Assembly (NCBI GenBank): GCA_002067555.1
Contig: MVQQ01000151.1
Location: 1-21,009 of the forward strand
Direction: 5' to 3'
DNA from: Syntrophorhabdus sp. PtaB.Bin184
GTDB lineage: Bacteria > Desulfobacterota > Syntrophorhabdia > Syntrophorhabdales > Syntrophorhabdaceae
DNA length: 21,009 nucleotides
Shown here: piece by piece, positions 14,913 through 21,009 of the stretch
Numbering within the stretch: the first letter of the stretch is position 1
Layout of the letters: every line of letters starts with the position of its first letter
Position numbers and translations under genes: made by a program
The notes under the pieces: model-generated
What the model was told of the DNA's origin: nothing
The model's input: the letters and a program-made list of their open reading frames with translations, nothing else
The model's database searches: none

Positions 14913-15661
14913 TCCGGACGTCACTCGTCAGATCAAAGACCGTCTCACGTATTCTGCGGTCCATCCTGGCGTTGTTCACGCTGCTCCTCATCTTTCTCAT
15001 CTTCTATTCTTACCAGGAGGGCGCGTGGAAAGAGATCGTCGCCTACTATCGTTTCTTCTTCGACTACAAGAAGCTGCGTCTTTTCATCCTCTCCTTCGGA
15101 CCCTTCGCCGCGGTCGCCTTCATCATGATCCAGTCCCTTCAGGTCGTTTTCGCCCCTGTGCCGGGTGAGATAACGGGGTTTGTCGGAGGCCTCGTTTTCG
15201 GCAACACCTGGGGAGCGATCCTCTCCACCATCGGCCTTACCCTCGGCTCGCTCGGAGCTTTCGCGATATCGAGGATGCTCGGGCTGCGGTTCGTGGAGAA
15301 GGTCGTCAAGAAGGCATACATAGACAAGTTCAATTTCTTCGTCACTCACAAGGGACTCAACGTGTCCTTCATTCTCTTTCTCATTCCCGGCTTTCCGAAG
15401 GATTCGCTGTGTTATCTCCTGGGATTGACCCGCATCAGACTTCTCGACTTCATCATAATGAACATCTTCGGAAGATTGCCCGGAACGCTGATGCTGACCA
15501 TGCAGGGCACAGCCGTGTACTCCCGGCAATACCGCCTCTTCTTCGTTCTTCTTATCATCAGTATTGTTCTCACCTTCGTTCTTTACCTGGCCAGAGGTTT
15601 TCTGATCAGGAAGATCGTCAGGATAGTGCGCAGAACGCGCGTCTTCCTTCGCCGCAAGTAA
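14909..15661 (+). CDS. TVP38/TMEM64 (DedA/VTT) family membrane protein
   Basis: The 250-residue inner-membrane protein has a first hydrophobic helix near residues 14-32, several more through the middle, and one near 205-225 before a very basic tail (RKIVRIVRRTRVFLRRK). The VTT-family signature region APVPGEITGFVGGLVFG is followed by a glycine-rich GLTLGSLGAF segment. A second re-entrant-type stretch, IPGFPKDSLCYLLGLT, fits the family. Related proteins are implicated in lipid scrambling or export. The TTG at 14909 overlaps the ATPase stop (TTGA), with no clear ribosome binding site, so coupled translation is assumed and the exact start is uncertain. Its link to the ATPase is only positional. 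Confidence 0.85.
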   Translation: MIRTSLVRSKTVSRILRSILALFTLLLIFLIFYSYQEGAWKEIVAYYRFFFDYKKLRLFILSFGPFAAVAFIMIQSLQVVFAPVPGEITGFVGGLVFGNTWGAILSTIGLTLGSLGAFAISRMLGLRFVEKVVKKAYIDKFNFFVTHKGLNVSFILFLIPGFPKDSLCYLLGLTRIRLLDFIIMNIFGRLPGTLMLTMQGTAVYSRQYRLFFVLLIISIVLTFVLYLARGFLIRKIVRIVRRTRVFLRRK

Positions 15662-15695
15662 TTTGAAACAAATGGCTTTTTTTTCACATTCCTTC

Positions 15696-15723
15696 TTGAC
15701 AGAATGTTTTATTAATATACAAT
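15696..15723 (+). promoter_or_regulatory. Strong promoter of the Lys/Ala-repeat genes
   Basis: TTGACA (15696-15701) and TACAAT (15718-15723, 5/6) are 16 bp apart in a very AT-rich stretch. The expected start is near 15730, about 42 nt before the ATG at 15772. The AT-rich surroundings contrast with the GC-rich genes on both sides. Confidence 0.75.
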
Positions 15724-15771
15724 AAAAAATAAATAGATTTGCGCTACAAAAACCTAAAGCGAGGGGGAATC

Positions 15772-16164
15772 ATGGCGACAAGATGCTCGACGAAAAAAAG
15801 TAAGGCGGCAACGGTAGTAAAGGCGGAAACAAAAAAGACGGTCAAGGCACCCGCGAAGAAAGCGGCACCCGCGAAGAAACCCGCAGTGAAGAAAGCCGCA
15901 CCGGCAAAGGCGAAACCAGCAGCGGCAAAACCCGCAGTGAAGAAAGCCGCACCGGCAAAGGCGAAACCAGCAGCGGCAAAACCCGCAGTGAAGAAAGCGG
16001 CACCCGCGAAGAAAGCGGCACCCGCGAAGAAACCCGCAGTGAAGAAAGCCGCACCGGCAAAAAAGGCAACCGCGGCAAAGGCGAAACCCGCAGCTTCGAC
16101 AACGACGGCAAAGAAACCCGCGGCAAAGAAACCCGCGGCAAAGAAAGCGCCCGCAAAAAAATAA
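15772..16164 (+). CDS. Lys/Ala/Pro-repeat protein resembling histone H1 C-terminal tail
   Basis: The 130-residue product is almost entirely Lys, Ala and Pro with KKAAPAKK/KPAVKKAAPAK motifs. Only the first 20 residues (MATRCSTKKSKAATVVKAET) are not repetitive. It has no acidic stretch, no hydrophobic core and no folded domain. Such tails resemble eukaryotic H1 and bacterial H1-like nucleoid proteins, and the strong positive charge implies DNA or RNA binding and compaction (inference). GAGGGGG lies 4 nt upstream of the ATG, and the promoter is strong. A related gene starts 13 bp downstream. A metal-binding or secreted role is not indicated. Coding assignment is supported by promoter, ribosome binding site and the paired downstream gene. 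Confidence 0.83.
   Translation: MATRCSTKKSKAATVVKAETKKTVKAPAKKAAPAKKPAVKKAAPAKAKPAAAKPAVKKAAPAKAKPAAAKPAVKKAAPAKKAAPAKKPAVKKAAPAKKATAAKAKPAASTTTAKKPAAKKPAAKKAPAKK
15880..15981 (+). repeat. Two perfect tandem copies of a 51-bp unit, plus partial third
   Basis: Positions 15880-15930 and 15931-15981 are identical 51-mers encoding PAVKKAAPAKAKPAAAK. The first 16 bases of the unit recur at 15982. A fourth, nearly identical copy with one substitution lies in the next gene at 16211-16261. Identity at synonymous positions indicates recent slippage or recombination rather than selection on protein alone. Confidence 0.9.
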
Positions 16165-16177
16165 AAGGGGGCCGTTC

Positions 16178-16462
16178 ATGGCGACAAAAGGTGTAGCCGA
16201 GAAAATGAAACCCGCAGTGAAGAAAGCTGCACCGGCAAAGGCGAAACCAGCAGCGGCAAAACCCGCGGCAAAGAAAGCCGCGGCGAAGAAAGCCGCACCC
16301 GTGAAGGCGAAACCCGCAGCGGCAAAGGCCGTCAACAAGAAGGGGACCAAATATCGGTGCAATGTATGCGGGCTCGTCGTCTCTGTGGATACCGTCTGCA
16401 ACTGCGTCGAGCTCTGCGATCTTGTGTGCTGCTCGAAACCGATGCAGGTAGTGAAGAAGTAA
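16178..16462 (+). CDS. Lys/Ala-repeat tail fused to desulforedoxin-like Cys domain
   Basis: The 94-residue product has two parts. Residues 1-57 are an H1-like tail (MATKGVAEKMKPAVKKAAPAK and on) sharing a 51-bp repeat with the gene upstream. Residues 58-94 begin YRCNVCGLVVSVDTVCNCVEL and end LVCCSKPMQVVKK. This closely resembles the desulforedoxin/desulfoferrodoxin N-terminal pattern CxxC...LVCCxxPM, which binds one iron in a Cys4 site. Extra cysteines (CNC and ELC) sit between the two pairs. AAAAGGGGG lies a few nt before the ATG. I infer a nucleic-acid-binding protein with an iron or zinc site; metal identity and role are unknown. It ends 18 bp before the convergent coiled-coil gene. Confidence 0.82.
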   Translation: MATKGVAEKMKPAVKKAAPAKAKPAAAKPAAKKAAAKKAAPVKAKPAAAKAVNKKGTKYRCNVCGLVVSVDTVCNCVELCDLVCCSKPMQVVKK

Positions 16463-16480
16463 GGGTTTAGCGCTCGTCAG

Positions 16481-17128
16481 CTATATTTTCGTGTCATTAT
16501 CTGCCGGCACGGTGCCGACGTTGTTCCGTGCCGAGGCAAGGGACGTGTCCTCTTTGGGGTTCATGTCGATCCCACGGATGACCTCGTGCAGCTTTGCGTG
16601 AATGGAGTCGCGGTATCTCTCCGCCATGTCCGCGGTATCCCTGTCCCATTTGTGCACGCTGACGAATCTGGCGAGGGCGTCAACGTATTCTGAGATGACC
16701 TGCAGCTGCACTTCAACAAGCCCGGGATTCGAATAGTACAGCACCGTCCTGTGATAGGTGTCGGATATCCTCGCGCATTCGTGTTCCCACAGTTTGCTTT
16801 TCGAACGGAGCCCGAAGACCTCGTTGTTAAGCGATTCTATCGTGTCCCGCAGCCGGTCGATCTCCGCCATCTTTTCCTTGATGACCATCTCCCTCTGCGA
16901 ACGCTCGTTTTCGAGATGACGGATCTCTGTTGCATATTCCTTCCTCACCTCCTTGCGGATGACGGCCTTCGTTTTCCTGTAATTCGCGAGGACCTCCAGT
17001 GCCCTTTCCCTGATGCTCTCGAGTTCGCTGGCCACTGCCGCACCGGCCACCCGGGATCTGGCGGCACTCCCGGTCTCTTCACGGATGTCTTCGCTTTCCG
17101 TTCTGTCCATAGGATCTTGGCTCCTCAT
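16481..17128 (-). CDS. Hypothetical coiled-coil protein coupled to sigma-like gene
   Basis: The 215-residue product is not recognised. Residues about 35-115 are strongly charged and heptad-like (ERALEVLANYRKTKAVIRKE, then ENERSQREMVIKEKMAEIDR), indicating a long coiled coil. The C-terminal part (about 115-190) looks alpha-helical with aromatic residues, and the last 20 residues are polar. There is no signal peptide or membrane segment. The ATG at 17128 overlaps the upstream stop by one base (TAATG), which suggests coupling. An internal ATG at 17110 with GAGGAG 10 nt upstream is an equally possible start. Its conserved pairing with the sigma-region-2 protein suggests a partner or regulator, but this is conjecture. 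Confidence 0.7.
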   Translation of the reverse strand: MRSQDPMDRTESEDIREETGSAARSRVAGAAVASELESIRERALEVLANYRKTKAVIRKEVRKEYATEIRHLENERSQREMVIKEKMAEIDRLRDTIESLNNEVFGLRSKSKLWEHECARISDTYHRTVLYYSNPGLVEVQLQVISEYVDALARFVSVHKWDRDTADMAERYRDSIHAKLHEVIRGIDMNPKEDTSLASARNNVGTVPADNDTKI

Positions 17129-17817
17129 TATGGATCGTCACTTTCACCATCCCATCCGGTATGCCCGGTCAAGGCCCGATGAGGAGGCAGGTTGTACGGG
17201 CCGCCGTCGGAAAGGTGATGCATGTCGGAAAGATAGCACTGCCTCGACCTGATGATGTACTTCATCCCTTCCGACATGATGGATTTCTTCTTCACCAGGA
17301 ATTCCCTGTAACTTATGACACGCAGGAAGGCGTCATCCCTGTCGTAGATCTCAACGAACTTGTCCGTGTAACCTATGGTGCGCTGAAAGACATTTCGTAC
17401 GGACCACTCGAGATAGGTGGAGAATCTCATGTCGATGTGCTCGGCATGATCATATTTCGTCAATGCCTGGAAGATCCCGAGTAGTCCTGTTTGCTCGAGA
17501 TCCTCGTTATCGAAGACGGGGCTCAGGTCCCTGTACTTTCTTGCTATCGCCATGATCCTGGGCCTGTAGAGTTTCCAGAAGAGAAGTATGACGGTCTGGT
17601 ACCGGTCTTCGGGATGGCCGGCGGGTGATTGCGACCACCTGCGATACAACTCGTCGACCTCTTCATTCCTGTCGTATTTGCTGTTGTCCACGGGGACCCG
17701 GGAGCGCACGGTCTCCCGTACGGAAAGAGCCGTTACACTGAGCCCCACCGGTGTCTCAGGAGGATCGATCTTCGGCTGAAGATCCTTTTTATGTATAACC
17801 GACAGGTTGCCTGACAT
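17128..17817 (-). CDS. Sigma-70 region 2-like protein lacking region 4
   Basis: The product (229 residues from the ATG at 17817) contains a clear sigma-70 region 2 at about residues 70-150: an RPRIMAIARKYRDL helix, DLEQTGLLGIFQALTKYD (from residue 106), then FSTYLEWSVRNVFQRTIG. This corresponds to the core-RNA-polymerase and -10 binding helices. No region 3 or region 4 helix-turn-helix follows; the last 70 residues are unfamiliar. It might be a non-canonical sigma factor, a decoy, or an RNA-polymerase-binding regulator. The start is uncertain: none of the ATGs at 17850, 17835 and 17817 has a good ribosome binding site, and the frame is open to a TTG at 17958. It is coupled to the coiled-coil gene. 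Confidence 0.72.
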   Translation of the reverse strand: MSGNLSVIHKKDLQPKIDPPETPVGLSVTALSVRETVRSRVPVDNSKYDRNEEVDELYRRWSQSPAGHPEDRYQTVILLFWKLYRPRIMAIARKYRDLSPVFDNEDLEQTGLLGIFQALTKYDHAEHIDMRFSTYLEWSVRNVFQRTIGYTDKFVEIYDRDDAFLRVISYREFLVKKKSIMSEGMKYIIRSRQCYLSDMHHLSDGGPYNLPPHRALTGHTGWDGESDDP

Positions 17818-18049
17818 ATTCAATGCGCTCAGCATCAGGGTGGGGCCCATAGGGGTCGGACTTTCGAACGAGGCACCTGAAGCTTTGCTACACCCCGTGA
17901 CCCTGACAATGACTGCGAGCCGCCCCCGACTCGCCCATACCTTACATGGGCGCTCCAAAAGTTGTCAACAGGAAATACACGAGTCTGCCCATTTGCAGTG
18001 TAGCGTGTGTCTGCGCGCCCTGTCGCGTGTGATTGTAGGGGAGGGGATG
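17818..18049 (-). other. Gene-free stretch with candidate promoter for the sigma-like gene
   Basis: On the minus strand a consensus -35 TTGACA lies at 17968-17963. The best -10 is weak (TAAGGT, 17944-17939, 18-bp spacing). A leader of about 115 nt would follow. It contains possible stems such as GCGAGTC with GGCTCGC (near 17935-17915) and GGGGT with ACCCC (near 17895-17850). I could not match it to a known riboswitch class. The frame is also open here, so part may be coding. Nothing else is recognised up to 18049. Confidence 0.35.
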
Positions 18050-19135
18050 TTACCTGTCGGTGGGTTTCACCGTGGTGTCGTTGCCCTGACCCCGTATGGT
18101 GATCTCGACAAGGGAGGACTTCGGACCGGACAGGAGGGAATCCATGGGCTCATCCACCGGGGCGATCTCCTTGAGCCGGGCGACGAGTTCCCCGAGGGCT
18201 GCCGTATCGATCCATCCCGAGACTGTCGCGATATTATCCGCCGTGCTTTCCTCGATCCTCGTCGCCCCCAGGGACCGCATGATTGTCTTTACCTGGATCG
18301 CGGTCTGACGGGGGTCTTTCGATATCATGGCGACACGGTTTCGGACATCGGGCGGCGCGGTGCGAGGAGGGGCCGCGGATACGGATGCCGGTGTCTTGCT
18401 CTTCTCTTCCATCACCGCCGTGCCCCGGGTCTTGAGGCGTCCCTCCGCGGGGGGAGGCGCGGCCTTCAAGGGTGGCATGGCGTTATCGGTGTGCCACTCG
18501 AGCTTCTCCGATTTCTCCGTGGCCACGGCACCGTGCGGAGCGTCTCTGTAGGCCCGAACCGGAGGCGGTGCCTGCGCAGCTGTTTCAGGCACGGAGGCCG
18601 CGGCCGGCGCGGCCTGTTCCTTCTTCAGGGTTTGCGCCGCCGCCGCGGGCTTGGAAGAGGGGGTTGCGATTGGTTTCTCAAGGGGTGTTTCCTTCCTGGC
18701 GCCAGGCGCCGCCTCCTTCTTCGGGGGATGCGGCACTGTCTCCACGGCGGGAGGAGCCGTTGAAGGCCTTTCGAGGTTTGCCGTTTCCGGCAGGGTCGAC
18801 CTGAAAACATAAACGGCGAGGACCACGACGAATACCGTCGCCAGCGCCTGCGCGGGAACCTTTATATGGAGAGGAAAGAAAAGCCTGCGGAAGAGGCCTG
18901 CTTTCACCTGCCCTTCTTCATGGATCCGTGCCATTATTTTTTCTGTCAGTCCCGGTGGCGGATCGATCTCATCGAGCCCGGCAAGTATCGCCCGCGTCCT
19001 TTCGAGCTCCCTGAACTTCTGAAGGCAGTCGGGACACGTGGAAAGATGTTCCTCGACCACCTCGCGCTCCGCGGTCTCAAGATAACCGTCAAGATAGGCG
19101 GTGAAACGGTCCTCTATGTCGCCGCATTTTCTCAT
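18050..19135 (-). CDS. Membrane anti-sigma factor with zinc-finger domain (DUF2275-like)
   Basis: The 361-residue product has an N-terminal anti-sigma zinc finger with C4, H30, C34 and C37 (HLSTCPDC). A single membrane helix spans about residues 93-111 (VPAQALATVFVVVLAVYVF). A long Pro/Ala/Lys/Thr-rich, low-complexity periplasmic linker (about 115-255) follows. A C-terminal folded domain (about 265-350, DPRQTAIQVKTIMRSLGATRI onward) resembles the DUF2275 type. The start overlaps the sigma gene stop (ATGA), the standard arrangement for a cognate pair. It should hold the ECF sigma factor at the membrane and release it on an envelope signal, possibly by proteolysis. The signal is unknown. Confidence 0.88.
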   Translation of the reverse strand: MRKCGDIEDRFTAYLDGYLETAEREVVEEHLSTCPDCLQKFRELERTRAILAGLDEIDPPPGLTEKIMARIHEEGQVKAGLFRRLFFPLHIKVPAQALATVFVVVLAVYVFRSTLPETANLERPSTAPPAVETVPHPPKKEAAPGARKETPLEKPIATPSSKPAAAAQTLKKEQAAPAAASVPETAAQAPPPVRAYRDAPHGAVATEKSEKLEWHTDNAMPPLKAAPPPAEGRLKTRGTAVMEEKSKTPASVSAAPPRTAPPDVRNRVAMISKDPRQTAIQVKTIMRSLGATRIEESTADNIATVSGWIDTAALGELVARLKEIAPVDEPMDSLLSGPKSSLVEITIRGQGNDTTVKPTDR

Positions 19136-19794
19136 AGATCACCGAGCACTTTCTTCAGGCTTTCCCTGAGGGCATTGCGCGCTCTCGAAAGGCGGGATTT
19201 GACCGTGCCGTCGGGTATGCCGAGCATCCCGGTGATCTCTTCGTAGGAGAACCCCTCGATATCCCTGAGCACGATAATCTCCCGGTGCTCCTTTTCGAGC
19301 CCGTTGATGCAGCGCTGCACCTTTTCCTGGGTCTCCTTCCGCACGAGCACGTCAAGGGCGGGTGTCTCACGTGAGGGCGGATCGAAGGCGGGACCACCCT
19401 CTCCCCCGACGGGCGGATCGTCGAGGCTCACCGGTTCATGGTATGCCCTGCTGCCCGCCTGACGCAGGCGGTTCCTGGCATGGTTTACGACAATGCCGTA
19501 GAGCCAGGTCGAGAACCGGGCCTCGCCGCGAAAATGCTTTATCGTCCTGTACGCGGAAAGAAAAGCCTCCTGCACGATGTCACCTGCATCTTCGTAGTTT
19601 CCCGTCATGCGATACGCGATGTTGAACATCCTCTTCTGATGTCTCCTCACCAGGACCTCGAAGGCCGCCGGTTCGCCTCCCTGGCACAGGGCAACGTACT
19701 GAGCATCTTCATCCCCCTGTTCTTGCCGCCCTTCCCTCGTATGAGACAGCGCAGCGGATGGTTTTGTTCCGTCCCTGGTTAAAAGGCGTGTCAT
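19132..19794 (-). CDS. ECF sigma factor (RpoE-like)
   Basis: This is a group IV sigma factor of 220 residues from the ATG at 19794. Region 2 (about 27-115) includes YEDAGDIVQEAFLSAYR and ARFSTWLYGIVVNHARNRLRQ. A short variable linker with Gly/Pro follows. Region 4 (about 158-215) includes CINGLEKEHREIIVLRDIEG and the helix-turn-helix EEITGMLGIPDGTVKSRLSRAR. It is cotranscribed with its anti-sigma gene (4-bp overlap). The ATG at 19824 is an alternative giving 230 residues. Neither start has a visible ribosome binding site, and the N terminus is about 25-30 residues longer than typical. Longer upstream readings run opposite the HDOD gene and are not coding. No autoregulatory promoter was identified with confidence. 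Confidence 0.93.
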   Translation of the reverse strand: MTRLLTRDGTKPSAALSHTREGRQEQGDEDAQYVALCQGGEPAAFEVLVRRHQKRMFNIAYRMTGNYEDAGDIVQEAFLSAYRTIKHFRGEARFSTWLYGIVVNHARNRLRQAGSRAYHEPVSLDDPPVGGEGGPAFDPPSRETPALDVLVRKETQEKVQRCINGLEKEHREIIVLRDIEGFSYEEITGMLGIPDGTVKSRLSRARNALRESLKKVLGDL

Positions 19795-19948
19795 GTTGTG
19801 CCATATGAGTGCGATAGTTTCCATTCGGCCGCGACGCGATGAGGCAGATTTTCCTGATGTTTTACAGCACCGCGACGTCGATTGCAAAGAAAAAAGATCA
19901 CTGCCGGAGCGGAAGGCGTGGGTGTCCTTAAGAGATGGCGCTCTTTGT

Positions 19949-19967
19949 CCGATGATATTATCACCGG
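19949..19967. promoter_or_regulatory. Imperfect 19-bp palindrome between divergent sigma and HDOD genes
   Basis: CCGATGATATTATCACCGG is symmetric about position 19958, with eight of nine arm positions matching. It lies about 40 bp upstream of the HDOD start and about 155 bp upstream of the sigma start. The embedded TATTAT (19956-19961) could be a -10 for the HDOD gene, but no -35 is visible. It may be an operator. The rest of the 19795-20007 gap holds nothing I recognise. Confidence 0.4.
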
Positions 19968-20007
19968 CAGAGATGGCCCTGCGGAAATCCCTGGAGGTTG
20001 TGAACCT

Positions 20008-20889
20008 GTGATAACGGAATTCGCGAAAAAGCTCGAGACGGTGATCAACTTCATCCCTCCCATTCCAGGTGTCATAGTCGAATTGCTCAAGGCGCTCAAT
20101 GACGAGAACACGGGCATGAACGACATCGCGAGGATAATCGCGAAAGACCCGCCGATGAGCATGAACGTTCTCAAGGTGGCCAATTCCGCCTTCTACCGCC
20201 TCGCCAACAAGGTCGCAACCGTACAGCACGCCGTGAGCATGCTCGGTGTGAAAGAACTGGGAATGATCTGTGTCTCCTGCGGAGCGTATCAGGCCCTCAA
20301 GCCGCCGGCGGACACGGAGACCTTTGACATCGGGCAATTCTGGAAGCACTCCGTCGCGACGGGTGTGATTGCGAAGAAGATCTGTGCTGAGCTCGCCGTC
20401 GGCGACAGGAACACGATATACTTCGGAGGTCTCCTCCATGATATCGGCAAGGTGGTGCTCGACCGCTTTGCCCATGAGATTTACAAGATCGTCATCCAGG
20501 TCACACACGAGGAGTGTCTTCCCATGATCGAGGCCGAAAAGAGGATCATCGGAGAATCACACGACACGATAGGGGGGATGATCATGGAAAGGTGGAGGTT
20601 TCCCTTCACCCTCGTCGACGTGGCGCGATACCATCACACCGTTTCCCTGTGCCCCGAACAGACGCGGCCAACGGTCGCCGTGTGTGCCCTCGCCGACGAA
20701 CTGGCACGGGTACGGTACTTCGGTTTCGGCGGAGACAGAAGCGGCATCGTCATCGAGGAAACAGAGGCCTTCCGGGCCCTGTACGAAATCTCGCCGACCA
20801 TCGCCAACGTGGACGTCTTCAAGCTCATTTGCGACCTCGAAGCTGTCGACGAGGAGATCATCGAAATGGAGAAGATACTGACAACCTGA
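20008..20889 (+). CDS. HDOD domain signalling protein
   Basis: The 293-residue cytoplasmic protein carries an HDOD domain from about residue 10 to 210. Its opening FIPPIPGVIVELLKALND and the IAKDPPMSMNVLKVANSAFY segment are typical. An intact HD dyad lies in GLLHDIGK (H144-D145) with HH further on (YHHTVS). Many HDOD proteins have lost these residues, so catalysis cannot be excluded here. Such proteins are linked to motility, chemotaxis and second-messenger regulation, usually as scaffolds. GTG at 20008 is chosen because GGAGGT (19993-19998) is 9 nt upstream. The open frame upstream to 19882 lacks a start with a ribosome binding site. No adjacent receiver or GGDEF gene is visible. Confidence 0.9.
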   Translation: MITEFAKKLETVINFIPPIPGVIVELLKALNDENTGMNDIARIIAKDPPMSMNVLKVANSAFYRLANKVATVQHAVSMLGVKELGMICVSCGAYQALKPPADTETFDIGQFWKHSVATGVIAKKICAELAVGDRNTIYFGGLLHDIGKVVLDRFAHEIYKIVIQVTHEECLPMIEAEKRIIGESHDTIGGMIMERWRFPFTLVDVARYHHTVSLCPEQTRPTVAVCALADELARVRYFGFGGDRSGIVIEETEAFRALYEISPTIANVDVFKLICDLEAVDEEIIEMEKILTT

Positions 20890-20895
20890 AAGACT

Positions 20896-20969
20896 GTCGC
20901 AGGTCACAAGTCTCACGTCACAGGTCAAGGAACCGTCGCAAGTCTCAGGTCGCAAGTCTCAGGTCTAAA
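20896..20969 (+). repeat. Array of ten 7-bp repeats, consensus about GTCNCAR
   Basis: Directly after the HDOD stop the sequence reads GTCGCAG, GTCACAA, GTCTCAC, GTCACAG, GTCAAGG, a 4-bp break (AACC), then GTCGCAA, GTCTCAG, GTCGCAA, GTCTCAG, GTCTAAA. The last part contains a perfect 14-bp tandem duplication (20935-20948 and 20949-20962). There is no inverted partner within the window, and the array may continue past 21009 in degenerate form. The frame is not coding. Confidence 0.8.
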
Positions 20970-21009
20970 AGCCAAAAAAGATCGCTGCCGGGCCAGCAAT
21001 TGTGTTGAC

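Noticed and set aside
12981..14924. Long open frame on the minus strand opposite the cNMP-PilB gene
   Set aside because: The plus-strand frame has all catalytic motifs; the opposite reading is a GC-bias shadow with no recognisable domain.
15661..15684. Possible terminator after the TVP38-like gene (ATTTG-AAA-CAAAT followed by GGC and eight T)
   Set aside because: The stem is five AT-rich pairs and is separated from the T-run by GGC; too weak to call.
15754..16401. Cys/Phe/Gly-rich minus-strand frame opposite the Lys/Ala-repeat genes
   Set aside because: It is the mirror of the repeat codons; the plus strand has promoter, ribosome binding sites and a recognisable Cys domain.
17850..17895. 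tRNA-like T-arm (GTTCGAA) near the sigma-like gene
   Set aside because: The C61 position and T-stem pairing are wrong, and no acceptor stem, anticodon arm or CCA is present.
17840..17935. Resemblance of the minus-strand leader to a c-di-GMP (GEMM) riboswitch: GGTCACG, GCAAAGC and TTCGAAAG words
   Set aside because: The words occur in the wrong order for GEMM-I (GCAAAGC before the GAAA loop) and the required flanking stems could not be drawn.

Overview
The window is a compact, GC-rich bacterial chromosome segment. The gene order argH - lipoprotein - lysA - dapF - dapA - dapB, the Rex repressor, an ECF sigma/anti-sigma pair, an HDOD protein and a GspE/PilB ATPase suggest an anaerobic member of the Desulfobacterota (former Deltaproteobacteria), possibly Syntrophorhabdus-like. 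That placement is inference from gene content, not from a marker gene. No rRNA, tRNA, CRISPR array, transposase or prophage was seen.

Layout. Positions 1-6058 (+) form one tight operon: the 3' part of argH, an FN3-type lipoprotein and the lysine/DAP genes lysA, dapF, dapA and dapB. A short intergenic stretch with inverted heptamer arrays leads to rex - DUF350 membrane protein - bioD (6332-7902, +). These converge on two tandem paralogous PLP aminotransferases (7917-10297, -). A divergent control region (10298-10637) follows, then a MoxR-type AAA ATPase and its CoxE-like VWA partner (10638-12709, +). Next come a GspE/PilB ATPase with an N-terminal cyclic-nucleotide-binding domain and a TVP38/DedA-like membrane protein (12897-15661, +), and two small Lys/Ala-repeat, histone-H1-tail-like genes (15772-16462, +). 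On the minus strand lie a sigma-region-2-only protein coupled to a coiled-coil protein (16481-17817) and an ECF sigma factor with its membrane anti-sigma factor (18050-19794). An HDOD protein (20008-20889, +) and an array of 7-bp repeats close the window.

The most notable find is upstream of the aminotransferase pair on the minus strand. A good sigma70-type promoter (10506-10478) is followed by a 25-codon frame (10471-10394) with nine Phe codons and one Tyr codon among codons 4-15. Two intrinsic-terminator hairpins with identical stem words, each with a run of seven U, then end just before the ribosome binding site of the first aminotransferase gene. A competing antiterminator can be drawn. 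This has the architecture of a phenylalanine attenuator of the pheL type. It implies that the two generically annotated aminotransferases work in phenylalanine/aromatic amino acid synthesis. The terminator arms can be re-paired so that one decision switches both terminators, and the promoter places +1 on the leader peptide's own AUG, suggesting leaderless translation.

Other points of interest are the 7-bp-periodic repeat arrays at two loci just after stop codons, a histone-tail/desulforedoxin-like fusion sharing a near-identical 51-bp repeat with its neighbour, the orphan cNMP-binding PilB-like ATPase, and the sigma-like protein lacking region 4.
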